Shown here piece after piece: positions 41,536 through 48,998 of a stretch of DNA of 64,000 nucleotides (within the stretch, counting starts at the first letter, position 1; every line of letters begins with the position of its first letter). This DNA is from Caballeronia zhejiangensis. GTDB taxonomy: Bacteria > Pseudomonadota > Gammaproteobacteria > Burkholderiales > Burkholderiaceae. The stretch lies in assembly GCF_000698575.1 (NCBI RefSeq), contig NZ_JFHD01000016.1, forward strand, positions 93,397-157,396, given 5' to 3'. The notes under the pieces were generated by a model. That model was not told the DNA's origin and searched no databases. It worked only from the letters and a program-made list of their open reading frames with translations. A program made the translations under genes and the position numbers.

Positions 41536-42411
41536 ATGATGAATGCCTTGTCCGTGAGCTTCGCCATGAAAGCTGCCGTTGCAGTCTCCACTGTCACGTT
41601 CGCGATGTGCGCGAGCGCCGTCGAGCCGATCAAGATCACGCTAGCCAATTGGGCCGATACGCAGGCGGTCGTCTATACCGCGAAGTACGTTCTCGAAACG
41701 AAGCTGCAACAACCCGTTACCCTGACCACGGCGGACCTCGGCATTCAGTTTCAGGGCATCGCGCGCGGCGATGTGGACCTGATGCTCGGCGCGTGGCTTC
41801 CGGTCACGCACGCGGCCTACTACGCGCGCTTCAAGAACGACATGGAAGATCTCGGCGTCATCTATTCCGGCGCGAAGATCGGCTGGGCGGTGCCGGATTA
41901 CGTGCCCGAGAGCGAAGTGGCGTCCATCGGCGATCTGAACAAGCCCGAAGTCAAGAGCAAGTTGAACAGCACGATTCAGGGCATCGAACCGGGCGCGGGC
42001 GAGATGGTCGCTTCGGAAAAGGCGCTGAAGGAATACGACCTCGCCGGATATAACCTCATTCGCGCAAGCGAGGCCGGCATGTTGACCGCCGTTGCGCGCG
42101 CGTATCAATCGAAGAGCTGGATCGTCGCGACGGTGTGGAGTCCGCACTGGCTCTGGCAGAAGTACAAGATGCGTTATCTGAAAGATCCCAAGGGCGTGCT
42201 CGGCGGCGACGAGCAGATTCACGGCTTCTCTTCCAAGCAGTTCGCGACGAAATTTCCGCGCGCGAATGTCTTCATCCGGCACTTCAAGCTGACGCTGGCC
42301 GATGTCGAATCGATCGAGCTCGACGGCAACGCATCGAACGACTGGAGCGCGGCGGCGAAGAAGTTCGTCGACAGCCATCCCGAGAAGGTCCAGGCGTGGC
42401 TCCAGCAATAG
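41536..42411 (+). CDS. glycine-betaine/quaternary-amine ABC substrate-binding protein
   Basis: A 291-residue periplasmic binding protein of the OpuAC/ProX type. The signal peptide ends Ala-Ser-Ala (about 28). Mature features include Ile-Thr-Leu-Ala-Asn-Trp, Asp-Leu-Met-Leu-Gly-Ala-Trp-Leu-Pro and Trp-Ser-Pro-His-Trp, with tryptophans suited to an aromatic cage for a trimethylammonium group. No ATPase or permease gene is adjacent, so it either serves a core transporter encoded elsewhere, as CbcX/CaiX/BetX do in pseudomonads, or has another use. A GC-rich hairpin follows directly. Confidence 0.87.
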   Translation: MMNALSVSFAMKAAVAVSTVTFAMCASAVEPIKITLANWADTQAVVYTAKYVLETKLQQPVTLTTADLGIQFQGIARGDVDLMLGAWLPVTHAAYYARFKNDMEDLGVIYSGAKIGWAVPDYVPESEVASIGDLNKPEVKSKLNSTIQGIEPGAGEMVASEKALKEYDLAGYNLIRASEAGMLTAVARAYQSKSWIVATVWSPHWLWQKYKMRYLKDPKGVLGGDEQIHGFSSKQFATKFPRANVFIRHFKLTLADVESIELDGNASNDWSAAAKKFVDSHPEKVQAWLQQ

Positions 42412-42418
42412 GCGCGAA

Positions 42419-42449
42419 GCCGCGCCCGGCCTTGCACGCCGGGCGCGGC
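42419..42449 (+). terminator. GC-rich hairpin after the binding-protein gene
   Basis: A perfect 12-base stem (GCCGCGCCCGGC / GCCGGGCGCGGC) with a 7-base loop begins 8 bases after the stop codon. No T-run follows, so it may act as a 3' stabiliser or an inefficient terminator rather than a classic one. Confidence 0.6.
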
Positions 42450-42467
42450 GGCGTCGTCGGAGCGCCG

Positions 42468-42504
42468 ATTACCTAGGTAATTGGCACGTATGGACCTAAG
42501 TAAT
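42468..42504. promoter_or_regulatory. candidate operator: palindrome plus direct repeat upstream of the MHS transporter
   Basis: The 14-base perfect palindrome ATTACCTAGGTAAT (42468-42481) is followed 23 bases on by ACCTAAGTAAT (42494-42504), one mismatch from its right part (ACCTAGGTAAT, 42471-42481). The sites lie 60-100 bases before the transporter ATG. A related palindrome, GTTACAGTAAC (44948-44958), lies 30 bases before the PAS-LuxR regulator gene. The shared TTAC..GTAA halves make that regulator the obvious candidate binder; this is inference. Confidence 0.55.
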
Positions 42505-42565
42505 TTGAGCACTTACGCTCCTTTCAATCCGGATCGAATCCGACACGCGAAAGGGGTGAAGCGCC

Positions 42566-43927
42566 ATGCCACATCAAGCAACTCACGAGGTCGATACCAA
42601 AACGCTGAGACGTGTCATCGCGGCGGCGTCGATCGGAAACTTTGTCGAATGGTTTGATTTCGCGGCGTACGGCTTTCTCGCGACCATCCTGACGCGCGAG
42701 TTCTTTCCCAGTGGCGATCCCACGGTCGGTCTCCTGAAGACGTTCGCGGTCTTCGCGGTCGCCTTCGCATTCCGTCCGCTCGGCGGCCTCTTCTTCGGCG
42801 TGGTCGGCGACCGCATCGGCCGCAAGCGCACGCTCGCTTTCACCATCCTGTTGATGGCCGGCGCCACGACGCTGATCGGGCTGCTGCCGACTTATGCGAG
42901 CATCGGCTATTGGGCGCCGCTGCTTCTCACGATCATCCGCTGCGTGCAGGGCTTTTCCGCAGGCGGGGAATACGCGGGCGCGTGCGCCTATGTGATGGAG
43001 CACGCGCCGCGCCGACGCCGCGCGTTCTTCGGCAGCTTCGTTCCGGTCTCGACGTTCTCTTCGTTCGCATGCGCGGCCGTTGTCGCCTATGCGCTCGAAT
43101 CGTCGCTTTCGCCCGCGGCGATGGTCGACTGGGGCTGGCGCGTGCCGTTCCTGATCGCGGCGCCGGTCGGTCTCATCGGCGTGTATCTGCGCGTGAATCT
43201 GCACGAGACGCCGGCATTCCAGGCGCTCGAAGGCAAGCATGAAGTCGCGCATGCGCCGCTGATGGAAACCCTGCATTCGCAGTCCGGAAACATTCTGAAG
43301 CTCGGCGCATTCGTTTCGGTGACGGCGCTTTCGTTCTACACGTTCACGACGTATTTCGCGACCTACATGCAGGTCGCCGGACATCTGACGCGCGGAACAT
43401 CGCTTCTCGTGACCGTGCTCGCGCTCTTCTTCGCCGCGGCGCTGTGCCCGCTCGCCGGTCTGTTCTCCGACCTCGTGGGCCGCCGCGCGACGATCGCGAC
43501 GACGTGCATCTTCATCATCGTCTCGGTCTATCCCGCCTTCGCGCTCGGCGGATCGGGAAATCTGTCGCCTTCGCTGCTCGGCGTGGCGCTGCTCGCGGTG
43601 GGCGCGGTGCTTTCGGGCGTGGTCACTGCTCCGCTTCTTTCGGAAGTGTTCGCGACGAAGACGCGATACACCGCATCCGCGATCACATACAACCTCGCGT
43701 ACACGATCTTCGGCGGCACCGCGCCGCTCGTCGCGACCTGGCTGATCGCGGAAACGGGAACGAATCTGTCGCCGGCGTATTACCTGATCGCCGTATCCAT
43801 CTTCGCGATGATCGGCGGCCTCTCGCTGCGCGAAACGTCGAAGACCGCGCTCGAAGAAGCAGGTTCGTCGAACAAGAGCGCAAGCAGTGGCCCGGCCGTC
43901 GAGCGCGGCATCAAGAGAACCATCTGA
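42566..43927 (+). CDS. MHS-family MFS transporter (ProP/ShiA-like)
   Basis: A 453-residue, 12-span transporter of the metabolite:H+ symporter branch. It opens with Ala-Ser-Ile-Gly-Asn-Phe-Val-Glu-Trp-Phe-Asp, diagnostic for MHS proteins, and has the loop-2 motif Gly-Asp-Arg-Ile-Gly-Arg-Lys-Arg and the second-half Asp-Leu-Val-Gly-Arg-Arg. MHS members carry proline, betaine, alpha-ketoglutarate, citrate or shikimate. Betaine-like compounds fit the neighbours. The next gene begins 14 bases after its stop, so the two are probably one operon. Confidence 0.88.
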   Translation: MPHQATHEVDTKTLRRVIAAASIGNFVEWFDFAAYGFLATILTREFFPSGDPTVGLLKTFAVFAVAFAFRPLGGLFFGVVGDRIGRKRTLAFTILLMAGATTLIGLLPTYASIGYWAPLLLTIIRCVQGFSAGGEYAGACAYVMEHAPRRRRAFFGSFVPVSTFSSFACAAVVAYALESSLSPAAMVDWGWRVPFLIAAPVGLIGVYLRVNLHETPAFQALEGKHEVAHAPLMETLHSQSGNILKLGAFVSVTALSFYTFTTYFATYMQVAGHLTRGTSLLVTVLALFFAAALCPLAGLFSDLVGRRATIATTCIFIIVSVYPAFALGGSGNLSPSLLGVALLAVGAVLSGVVTAPLLSEVFATKTRYTASAITYNLAYTIFGGTAPLVATWLIAETGTNLSPAYYLIAVSIFAMIGGLSLRETSKTALEEAGSSNKSASSGPAVERGIKRTI

Positions 43928-43940
43928 ACGGATACACGCG

Positions 43941-44912
43941 ATGAATAGCCTTCACGATTCGAGCATCATCATCGACGGACTGAACATCTCGAAGTTCGAG
44001 CGCTCCGTATTCGAAGACATGCGAAAGGGCGGCGTCACCGCCGTGAACTGCACCGTGTCGGTGTGGGAAGACTTCCAGAAGACCATCGATAACATCGCGG
44101 AAATGAAGCAGCAGATCCGCGAATACAGCGAGATTCTGACGCTCGTACGCACGACCGACGATATCCTGCGCGCGAAGAAGGAGAACAAGACCGGCATCAT
44201 CTTGGGCTTTCAGAACGCGTATGCGTTCGAGGATAACTTAGGCTATATCGAGGTGTTCAAGGAGCTGGGCGTGAATGTGGTCCAGCTTTGCTATAACACG
44301 CAGAATCTCGTCGGCACGGGTTCTTATGAACCGGATGGCGGCTTGTCGGGATATGGCCGCGAAGTGATTCAGGAGATGAATCGCGTCGGCATCATGGTCG
44401 ATCTTTCGCATGTGGGCGCGAAGACTTCTTCCGATGCGATCGCCTGCTCGAAGAAACCCGTCACCTACTCGCACTGCTGCCCTTATACGTTGAAAGAGCA
44501 TCCGCGCAACAAGACGGATGAGCAATTGAAGGAGATTGCCGAAGCGAACGGTTTCGTCGGCGTGACCATGTTCATGCCCTTCCTGAGACGAGGCGCCGAT
44601 GCGACCGTCGACGATTATCTCGAAGCTATCGAATACGTCATCGATCTTATCGGTGAAGACAAGGTCGGTATCGGAACGGACTTCACGCAAGGCTATAGCA
44701 CCGAGTTCTTCGACTGGATCACGCATGACAAGGGCCGTTATCGCCGTCTGACGAACTTCGGCAAGGTCGTGAATCCGGAAGGCATTCGCACGATCGGCGA
44801 GTTTCCGAACATCACCGCCGCGATGCAAAAGGCCGGCTGGAGCGAATCTCGCATCAGGAAAGTGATGGGCGAAAACTGGCTGCGCGTATTCGGTGAAGTC
44901 TGGAACGGTTGA
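43941..44912 (+). CDS. M19-like membrane dipeptidase homologue of betaine-catabolism clusters
   Basis: A 323-residue amidohydrolase-fold protein of the renal-dipeptidase family. The second-half metal residues look present (Asp-Leu-Ser-His-Val-Gly, Tyr-Ser-His-Cys and Gly-Thr-Asp-Phe-Thr), but the N-terminal His-x-Asp metal motif is replaced by Asp-Gly-Leu-Asn-Ile (12-16). From memory, the same variant is found in the dipeptidase-annotated gene next to the dimethylglycine and glycine-betaine demethylation genes of Pseudomonas aeruginosa. Together with the betaine-type binding protein and MHS transporter this points to quaternary-amine metabolism. Dipeptidase activity itself is doubtful. Confidence 0.85.
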   Translation: MNSLHDSSIIIDGLNISKFERSVFEDMRKGGVTAVNCTVSVWEDFQKTIDNIAEMKQQIREYSEILTLVRTTDDILRAKKENKTGIILGFQNAYAFEDNLGYIEVFKELGVNVVQLCYNTQNLVGTGSYEPDGGLSGYGREVIQEMNRVGIMVDLSHVGAKTSSDAIACSKKPVTYSHCCPYTLKEHPRNKTDEQLKEIAEANGFVGVTMFMPFLRRGADATVDDYLEAIEYVIDLIGEDKVGIGTDFTQGYSTEFFDWITHDKGRYRRLTNFGKVVNPEGIRTIGEFPNITAAMQKAGWSESRIRKVMGENWLRVFGEVWNG

Positions 44913-44987
44913 AGCGAAAGTCCGTGCGAAAAGTGCCGAACCTCGGTGTTACAGTAACTTTTCGCCAGACGCGACAATCTTCCCGAC

Positions 44988-45548
44988 ATGACCGATTCGC
45001 CCAAGCTCGACTACGAGGACTTGTTCAGGCATTTGCCCGTGGCCGTCATCGTCGCGAGAGAGCGGATCATGGTCGACTGCAATGCACGCGCGCTGGAACT
45101 CTTCAGGGCAAAACGCAGCGATATCATCGAGCAGTCGTTCTCGAAGCTCTATCCCGAGCAGAAGGATTTCACCACCACCGGTCATCGTCTGGCGCCGCTG
45201 CTTGCAAAGCATGCCGTATTCAGCGATGACCGCATCATGCGGCGCGTCGACGGAAGCTACTTCTGGGTGACGGTCGGCGGCTTCGGCTATAACCCGAAGC
45301 GGCCTTTCGAGCTTGCGGTCTGGACGTTCACGGATCTGTCGCAAGGCACGAAGCAATCAGACAACGCAAGCCTGCTGACCGAGCGCGAGCGCGACGTCGC
45401 CGCGCTGCTCGTGCATGGCATGACGAGCAAGGAGATCGGCAAGGAGTTGAACATCAGCCCGCGCACGGTCGACATCCATCGTGCAAGCCTGCTGCGCAAA
45501 TACGGCGCGCGAGCCACACAAGACCTGATCGCGCGGCTCCTGGCCTGA
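44988..45548 (+). CDS. PAS-domain LuxR-type transcriptional regulator
   Basis: A 186-residue regulator: a PAS sensor domain at about 8-115 (Phe-Arg-His-Leu-Pro-Val-Ala-Val, Asp-Cys-Asn-Ala-Arg-Ala, and a final Val-Trp-Thr-Phe-Thr-Asp) and a LuxR/FixJ HTH at about 125-186 (Leu-Thr-Glu-Arg-Glu-Arg-Asp-Val, Lys-Glu-Ile-Gly-Lys-Glu-Leu, Ser-Pro-Arg-Thr-Val-Asp-Ile-His). There is no receiver domain, so it responds to a ligand or redox signal directly. It follows the M19-like gene by 75 bases with the palindrome GTTACAGTAAC between. Confidence 0.88.
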   Translation: MTDSPKLDYEDLFRHLPVAVIVARERIMVDCNARALELFRAKRSDIIEQSFSKLYPEQKDFTTTGHRLAPLLAKHAVFSDDRIMRRVDGSYFWVTVGGFGYNPKRPFELAVWTFTDLSQGTKQSDNASLLTERERDVAALLVHGMTSKEIGKELNISPRTVDIHRASLLRKYGARATQDLIARLLA

Positions 45549-45728
45549 ATCGGCGCGAACTGCCGCAATATTCAGACGAAAGCGCTCGCGTAAAGAAGCA
45601 TTTTCCGATGCCGATAACCTGAAGCAGAAGGAGCCGGACGCCAGATCGTTCGCGCCTTTTCGACATTCATAACGCGTGTTCCGCAGCCATACGGCGCGGG
45701 CCAACGACATCCGGAAGAGAAAGAAGAA

Positions 45729-45932
45729 ATGGTCTTCAGTTACAGGGACATGATGGTCACGCCGGCGGCGGTCCGGCACGGCGACGCGTTTGCCGCGACG
45801 GCGCGAATCCAGGATTTGAACGGGATGGAGCGTTCGGTGCGCTTGGCCGGCGAGTTTCCGAACGTGGAAGAAGCGATCCGCTATGCGATTGCGGCCGGCT
45901 TCGAATATATCGATTACGAGCAAAGCTGCTGA
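45729..45932 (+). CDS. small conserved-looking protein of unknown function
   Basis: A 67-residue soluble protein with no signal or membrane span. It ends Phe-Glu-Tyr-Ile-Asp-Tyr-Glu-Gln-Ser-Cys, and contains a helix (Val-Glu-Glu-Ala-Ile-Arg-Tyr-Ala-Ile) that pairs with two strands, suggesting a small folded domain. The site before the ATG is AGAAAGAAGAA. No family is recognised. It has its own promoter region of 180 bases and a terminator after it. Confidence 0.62.
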   Translation: MVFSYRDMMVTPAAVRHGDAFAATARIQDLNGMERSVRLAGEFPNVEEAIRYAIAAGFEYIDYEQSC

Positions 45933-45982
45933 ACTCCGCGAGGCGCGCCGCGTCCGCGACGCACCTCGAAGCTACGCATCGA

Positions 45983-46001
45983 GGGAAGCGTTGCGCTTCC
46001 C
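45983..46001. terminator. hairpin between convergent genes
   Basis: GGGAAGCG / CGCTTCCC with a 3-base loop lies between the small protein gene and the convergent phoX stop. It lacks a T-run but its position suits a shared terminator. Confidence 0.6.
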
Positions 46002-46009
46002 CTGGCTCG

Positions 46010-47989
46010 TCAACTCAGCTTGACCGAGGTTGCATCGGCGGTCAGATAGCCCACCGCCGCGCCGTAGCGATCCTTGTAGTTCGCGCGGATCAGCGGATCG
46101 AGCGTCGCCTGCACCTTCGAATGCAGCGGCGTTTCCCAGTCGCCCGCATGCTGGAAGTTGCTCATGACGTAGGTCCAGCCGTTGATCTCGTCGACCGCGT
46201 GCAGGCCCGTCGATTCAGCGCCCGACGGCGCCGACAGAATGCGCGACAGCGACTTCGTATCGACGTTGTATGCCCACAGGAAGTTGTTGACGTGCCGGCC
46301 GCTGTCTTCGCCGATGAACAACGTGCGCAGCTTCTCGGAGAACTTGAGGTTATCCGGATTCGCGATGCGCTCCGGGTTGCCGATGTTGCCGAGCGCATCG
46401 GCGGAAATGTCTTCGCCGACGAGCGCGGCGGGCGCGGCCATGTCGACCGGAACCCATTCGCTGTTGATCGCCGCGCCGGTCAGATCCTTCTGTCCGCCCT
46501 TCAGATTGAACGCGTACACCGCGCCGGAGTTGATGGTCTTGTCGACGGCGAATTCGGCCGCGTGCGCGTCGCCCTTGACCATCGACTTGACGATCTGCGA
46601 CATCGCCGAGTACACGATCTTGTCCTTCGCGTTGACCGTCGTGCCTTCGAGCTTCGTGAAGCACATGCTCGCGCCGCGCAATGCCGCGTAGCGATGCGTC
46701 TCCAGAAACGCGGCCGCCTTCTCCATGCCCGGCTTGATGCGAATCCAGTTGAACGCGCCGTTGTAGTTGATGCGCGTATAGCTCGCATCGAGCGTCGCGC
46801 CGACGGTCGCATCGCTGACGACATCCATGATGTCGGCGAGCGTCAGCGTGTTGGCGAGGTTCTCGATTTCATCGCTCGTCGCGTGGCCGAGGTTCATCCA
46901 CGTCAGATTGGCCGAGCCCGCGCCCGCCGATGACGTCATCGCGCATTTCGCGACGTAAAGCGTGCCGGCCGAAAGATCAGCTTCCTTGTCCGCGACGAAC
47001 ATGAAGACGCCGCCGTTGGTCGCGTCGTCGCCCATCATGACGGTGCGCTTGTCGGGCATCACTTGAATCAGCTCGTGCGAGATGCGGCCGAGGCAATAGT
47101 GCTTCTTGATCGTGCCGGTGCCGTCCGGGTTGACGGTGACTTCGGGCACATGGCCGTAGTGATACGGACGGGCCTTCGTTTGATCGCCGTAAAGGTTCCG
47201 GCTATACGCGAGGAACTGCGCGTCCTTCGAGCCGAGCGCCGCATCCGGCTCGTACTCTTCGCTCGACAAATGCGTGTTCCACGGCGAGAGGCTCGCGCCG
47301 CACGTGATCCACAGACCGTTCGCCTTCGACGTATCGACGTTCGCGTAGCTCACGAGCGTCAGCTTGCCGGTGGCCGGATCCTGATCGAGCGTCAGCACGG
47401 CGATCGGCGACGGCAGGCGGCCGTACATGCTCGCGGCGTTCTGGTCGCGCGTCGTGTATTCGAACTGCACGACGGCGAACACGGCGTTGCCCTTCACGCC
47501 CTTGACGGTCGTCTTGTCGAGCTTGATGAGCGACGTGCCGTCCGGGCAGTCCGAGAAGAACTGGCGCTCCTTGCCCGCCACCGACTTGTCGATGATCGGC
47601 TGATTGTCGATATCGAAATAGCCGCCCGCGACGATGGTGCCGCCGGCCGTGTTCGGCACGACATCGCCCGTCACGAAGAACGGCTGATACGCGAGCTTGT
47701 ACGCGCGATTGCTGCCGTCGCTGAAGTTCACGGTCATGGTCGAGCCGACGGTGGTCTTCGCCATCGCCGCGGGATCGGCGAGCGTCGGCGCGGCCATGCT
47801 GCTGAACGTCGCCGTGGTGAACGCAGCCGTCGACGCGGGCGCGGACGCGTTCGTCGCCGCGTTGCTGTCGCTGCCGCCGCATGCGGTGGCGAGCAGCGAA
47901 GCGGCGGTCGCGCCGCCGAGCGGCAGCATCGGTGCGCCGGCGAGAATCTTGAGAGCTTTGCGGCGGGAGAGGTCGAGTGGCAGCGCCAT
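46010..47989 (-). CDS. phoX: PhoX-family phosphatase (DUF839)
   Basis: A 659-residue exported protein of the PhoX/DUF839 family, calcium- and iron-dependent phosphatases released under phosphate limitation. The N-terminus is a Tat signal (Ser-Arg-Arg-Lys-Ala-Leu-Lys) followed by a lipobox-like Leu-Ala-Thr-Ala-Cys near residue 37 and a low-complexity Ala/Thr/Ser linker. Catalytic-domain marks include Cys-Gly-Ala-Ser-Leu-Ser-Pro-Trp-Asn-Thr-His and Ser-Ser-Glu-Glu-Tyr-Glu (near 230-245) and a C-terminal Phe-Ile-Gly-Glu-Asp-Ser-Gly-Arg-His. A candidate Pho box lies 107 bases upstream. Single gene. Confidence 0.9.
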   Translation of the reverse strand: MALPLDLSRRKALKILAGAPMLPLGGATAASLLATACGGSDSNAATNASAPASTAAFTTATFSSMAAPTLADPAAMAKTTVGSTMTVNFSDGSNRAYKLAYQPFFVTGDVVPNTAGGTIVAGGYFDIDNQPIIDKSVAGKERQFFSDCPDGTSLIKLDKTTVKGVKGNAVFAVVQFEYTTRDQNAASMYGRLPSPIAVLTLDQDPATGKLTLVSYANVDTSKANGLWITCGASLSPWNTHLSSEEYEPDAALGSKDAQFLAYSRNLYGDQTKARPYHYGHVPEVTVNPDGTGTIKKHYCLGRISHELIQVMPDKRTVMMGDDATNGGVFMFVADKEADLSAGTLYVAKCAMTSSAGAGSANLTWMNLGHATSDEIENLANTLTLADIMDVVSDATVGATLDASYTRINYNGAFNWIRIKPGMEKAAAFLETHRYAALRGASMCFTKLEGTTVNAKDKIVYSAMSQIVKSMVKGDAHAAEFAVDKTINSGAVYAFNLKGGQKDLTGAAINSEWVPVDMAAPAALVGEDISADALGNIGNPERIANPDNLKFSEKLRTLFIGEDSGRHVNNFLWAYNVDTKSLSRILSAPSGAESTGLHAVDEINGWTYVMSNFQHAGDWETPLHSKVQATLDPLIRANYKDRYGAAVGYLTADATSVKLS

Positions 47990-48095
47990 GTGTGGTTCGA
48001 GTCCTTGATCGTGGGTTTGTACCGGCGATGAATGTCCCTGCTTCGGGCCGTTGCAGCCCGATGTGCCGGTTGACGCGCTACTTTAGGAAAGAAAT

Positions 48096-48113
48096 GTGAA
48101 ATTTGTTTGACAG
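48096..48113 (-). promoter_or_regulatory. candidate Pho box upstream of phoX
   Basis: Read on the minus strand, CTGTCAA-ACAA-ATTTCAC has the 7-4-7 spacing of a Pho box (consensus direct repeats of CTGTCAT). The first heptamer matches 6 of 7 bases and the second 4 of 7. It lies 107 bases before the phoX start, a normal place for PhoB activation. One degenerate repeat makes this moderate evidence. Confidence 0.55.
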
Positions 48114-48152
48114 GACGCTGTAATCTCTTGATTCCTCGACCGGAACGTAGAA

Positions 48153-48550
48153 ATGTCCGCTGAGGCTTTGCCATCGGGCCGCTGGACCGACGGTTCCGAT
48201 TCCGGCGGCGGCAATTTCAACGCCAACCAGGGCGCGCATTACGTCGTCGGCAATCCGCTGACACTCGCCAAACGCACGGGCACCCTCGCCTGCACCAATC
48301 TGATGGCCACGTCGCCCGATCGGATCCGACAGCAACGCAAGCGTCACGAAGGACACCGTCTTCGCGGGCGGACAGGTCATGGGCGGCGGTATGAACGTCA
48401 TGTCGCGGCTGATGGGCAACAATGCGACGCATCCTCTCATCGCGATCGTGTACGCCGCGAAGCTGCCCAACACGGGAGACGTCACCGGCGCCGTCGTGCT
48501 GGCGTGCTGGCGTGCAACCGATCGCCGCGCGACCGTTCTGATCGCATCGC
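48153..48550 (+). pseudogene. possible frameshifted gene of unknown function
   Basis: From the ATG at 48153 the first 58 codons have a protein-like composition (Gly-Gly-Gly-Asn-Phe-Asn-Ala-Asn-Gln-Gly-Ala-His-Tyr-Val-Val). Near 48310-48330 this quality stops in that frame and continues in the +1 frame (Ser-Asn-Ala-Ser-Val-Thr-Lys-Asp-Thr-Val-Phe-Ala-Gly-Gly, then Asn-Asn-Ala-Thr-His-Pro-Leu-Ile-Ala-Ile-Val-Tyr-Ala-Ala-Lys-Leu). A strong T-run terminator for the plus strand follows at 48555-48582, as expected after a rightward gene. I do not recognise the family. A third-frame TGA at 48539 precedes the terminator. It could be a decayed gene or carry a sequencing error. Confidence 0.45.
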
Positions 48551-48554
48551 GAAG

Positions 48555-48582
48555 AAAGGCCACTCATCAGTGGCCTTTTTTT
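48555..48582 (+). terminator. intrinsic terminator
   Basis: A 10-base stem (AAAGGCCACT / AGTGGCCTTT, loop CATC) followed by a run of T to 48582 on the plus strand. On the minus strand the tail is TTTCTTC, so it may also weakly end the cadA-zinc-ribbon transcript. Confidence 0.88.
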
Positions 48583-48629
48583 GGCTTCCAGTCTTGCGAA
48601 GGCGGCGCGTTCCCCACACGCTCCGACAA

Positions 48630-48971
48630 TCAAACCACGCGCTTCCCGCAACTGACGCAGTACCGCGCGCCCGCCTGGATCGACGTGCCGCACGTCGGGC
48701 ATCGGCTGGGATCGAGCGGCGTGTCGCACTGCTTGCAGACGGCCGTGTCCGGCGGATTCGACTTGCGGCATTGCGGGCAGATCACATCGGGCGGCAGCGG
48801 CGGAATCGAGCCGGGATGACGGCCCCACGATTCATCGCCGTCGTATTCCTGATAGCCGTCCCGATGACGCCGGTCATGCTCTCTCCGATGGCTGCCGTGC
48901 CCGCCGTGCCCGCCGTGCCCGCCATGTCCGCCGAAGTGACCGTTCTCGAACAGCTTCCGCAAGAAACTCAT
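48630..48971 (-). CDS. His/Gly-rich double zinc-ribbon protein
   Basis: A 113-residue protein. Residues about 10-27 are a run of His-Gly-Gly repeats; then an acidic/basic linker; then two zinc ribbons at the C-terminus with the spacing Cys-x2-Cys...Cys-x2-Cys repeated (Ile-Cys-Pro-Gln-Cys, Val-Cys-Lys-Gln-Cys, Arg-Cys-Pro-Thr-Cys, Tyr-Cys-Val-Ser-Cys). AAGGAG precedes the ATG at 48971. It lies 27 bases downstream of the cadA-type ATPase on the same strand, so it is probably coexpressed. Metal binding, as buffer or chaperone for the pump, is inferred from composition and position. Confidence 0.75.
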   Translation of the reverse strand: MSFLRKLFENGHFGGHGGHGGHGGHGSHRREHDRRHRDGYQEYDGDESWGRHPGSIPPLPPDVICPQCRKSNPPDTAVCKQCDTPLDPSRCPTCGTSIQAGARYCVSCGKRVV

Positions 48972-48998
48972 GATTTGCTCCTTTTGCTGGTGAGGTGC

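Noticed and set aside
48630..48819. Continuation of the plus-strand +1 frame past the terminator to 48819
   Set aside because: It runs through an intrinsic terminator and is antisense to the zinc-ribbon gene, whose cysteine spacing is clearly real.
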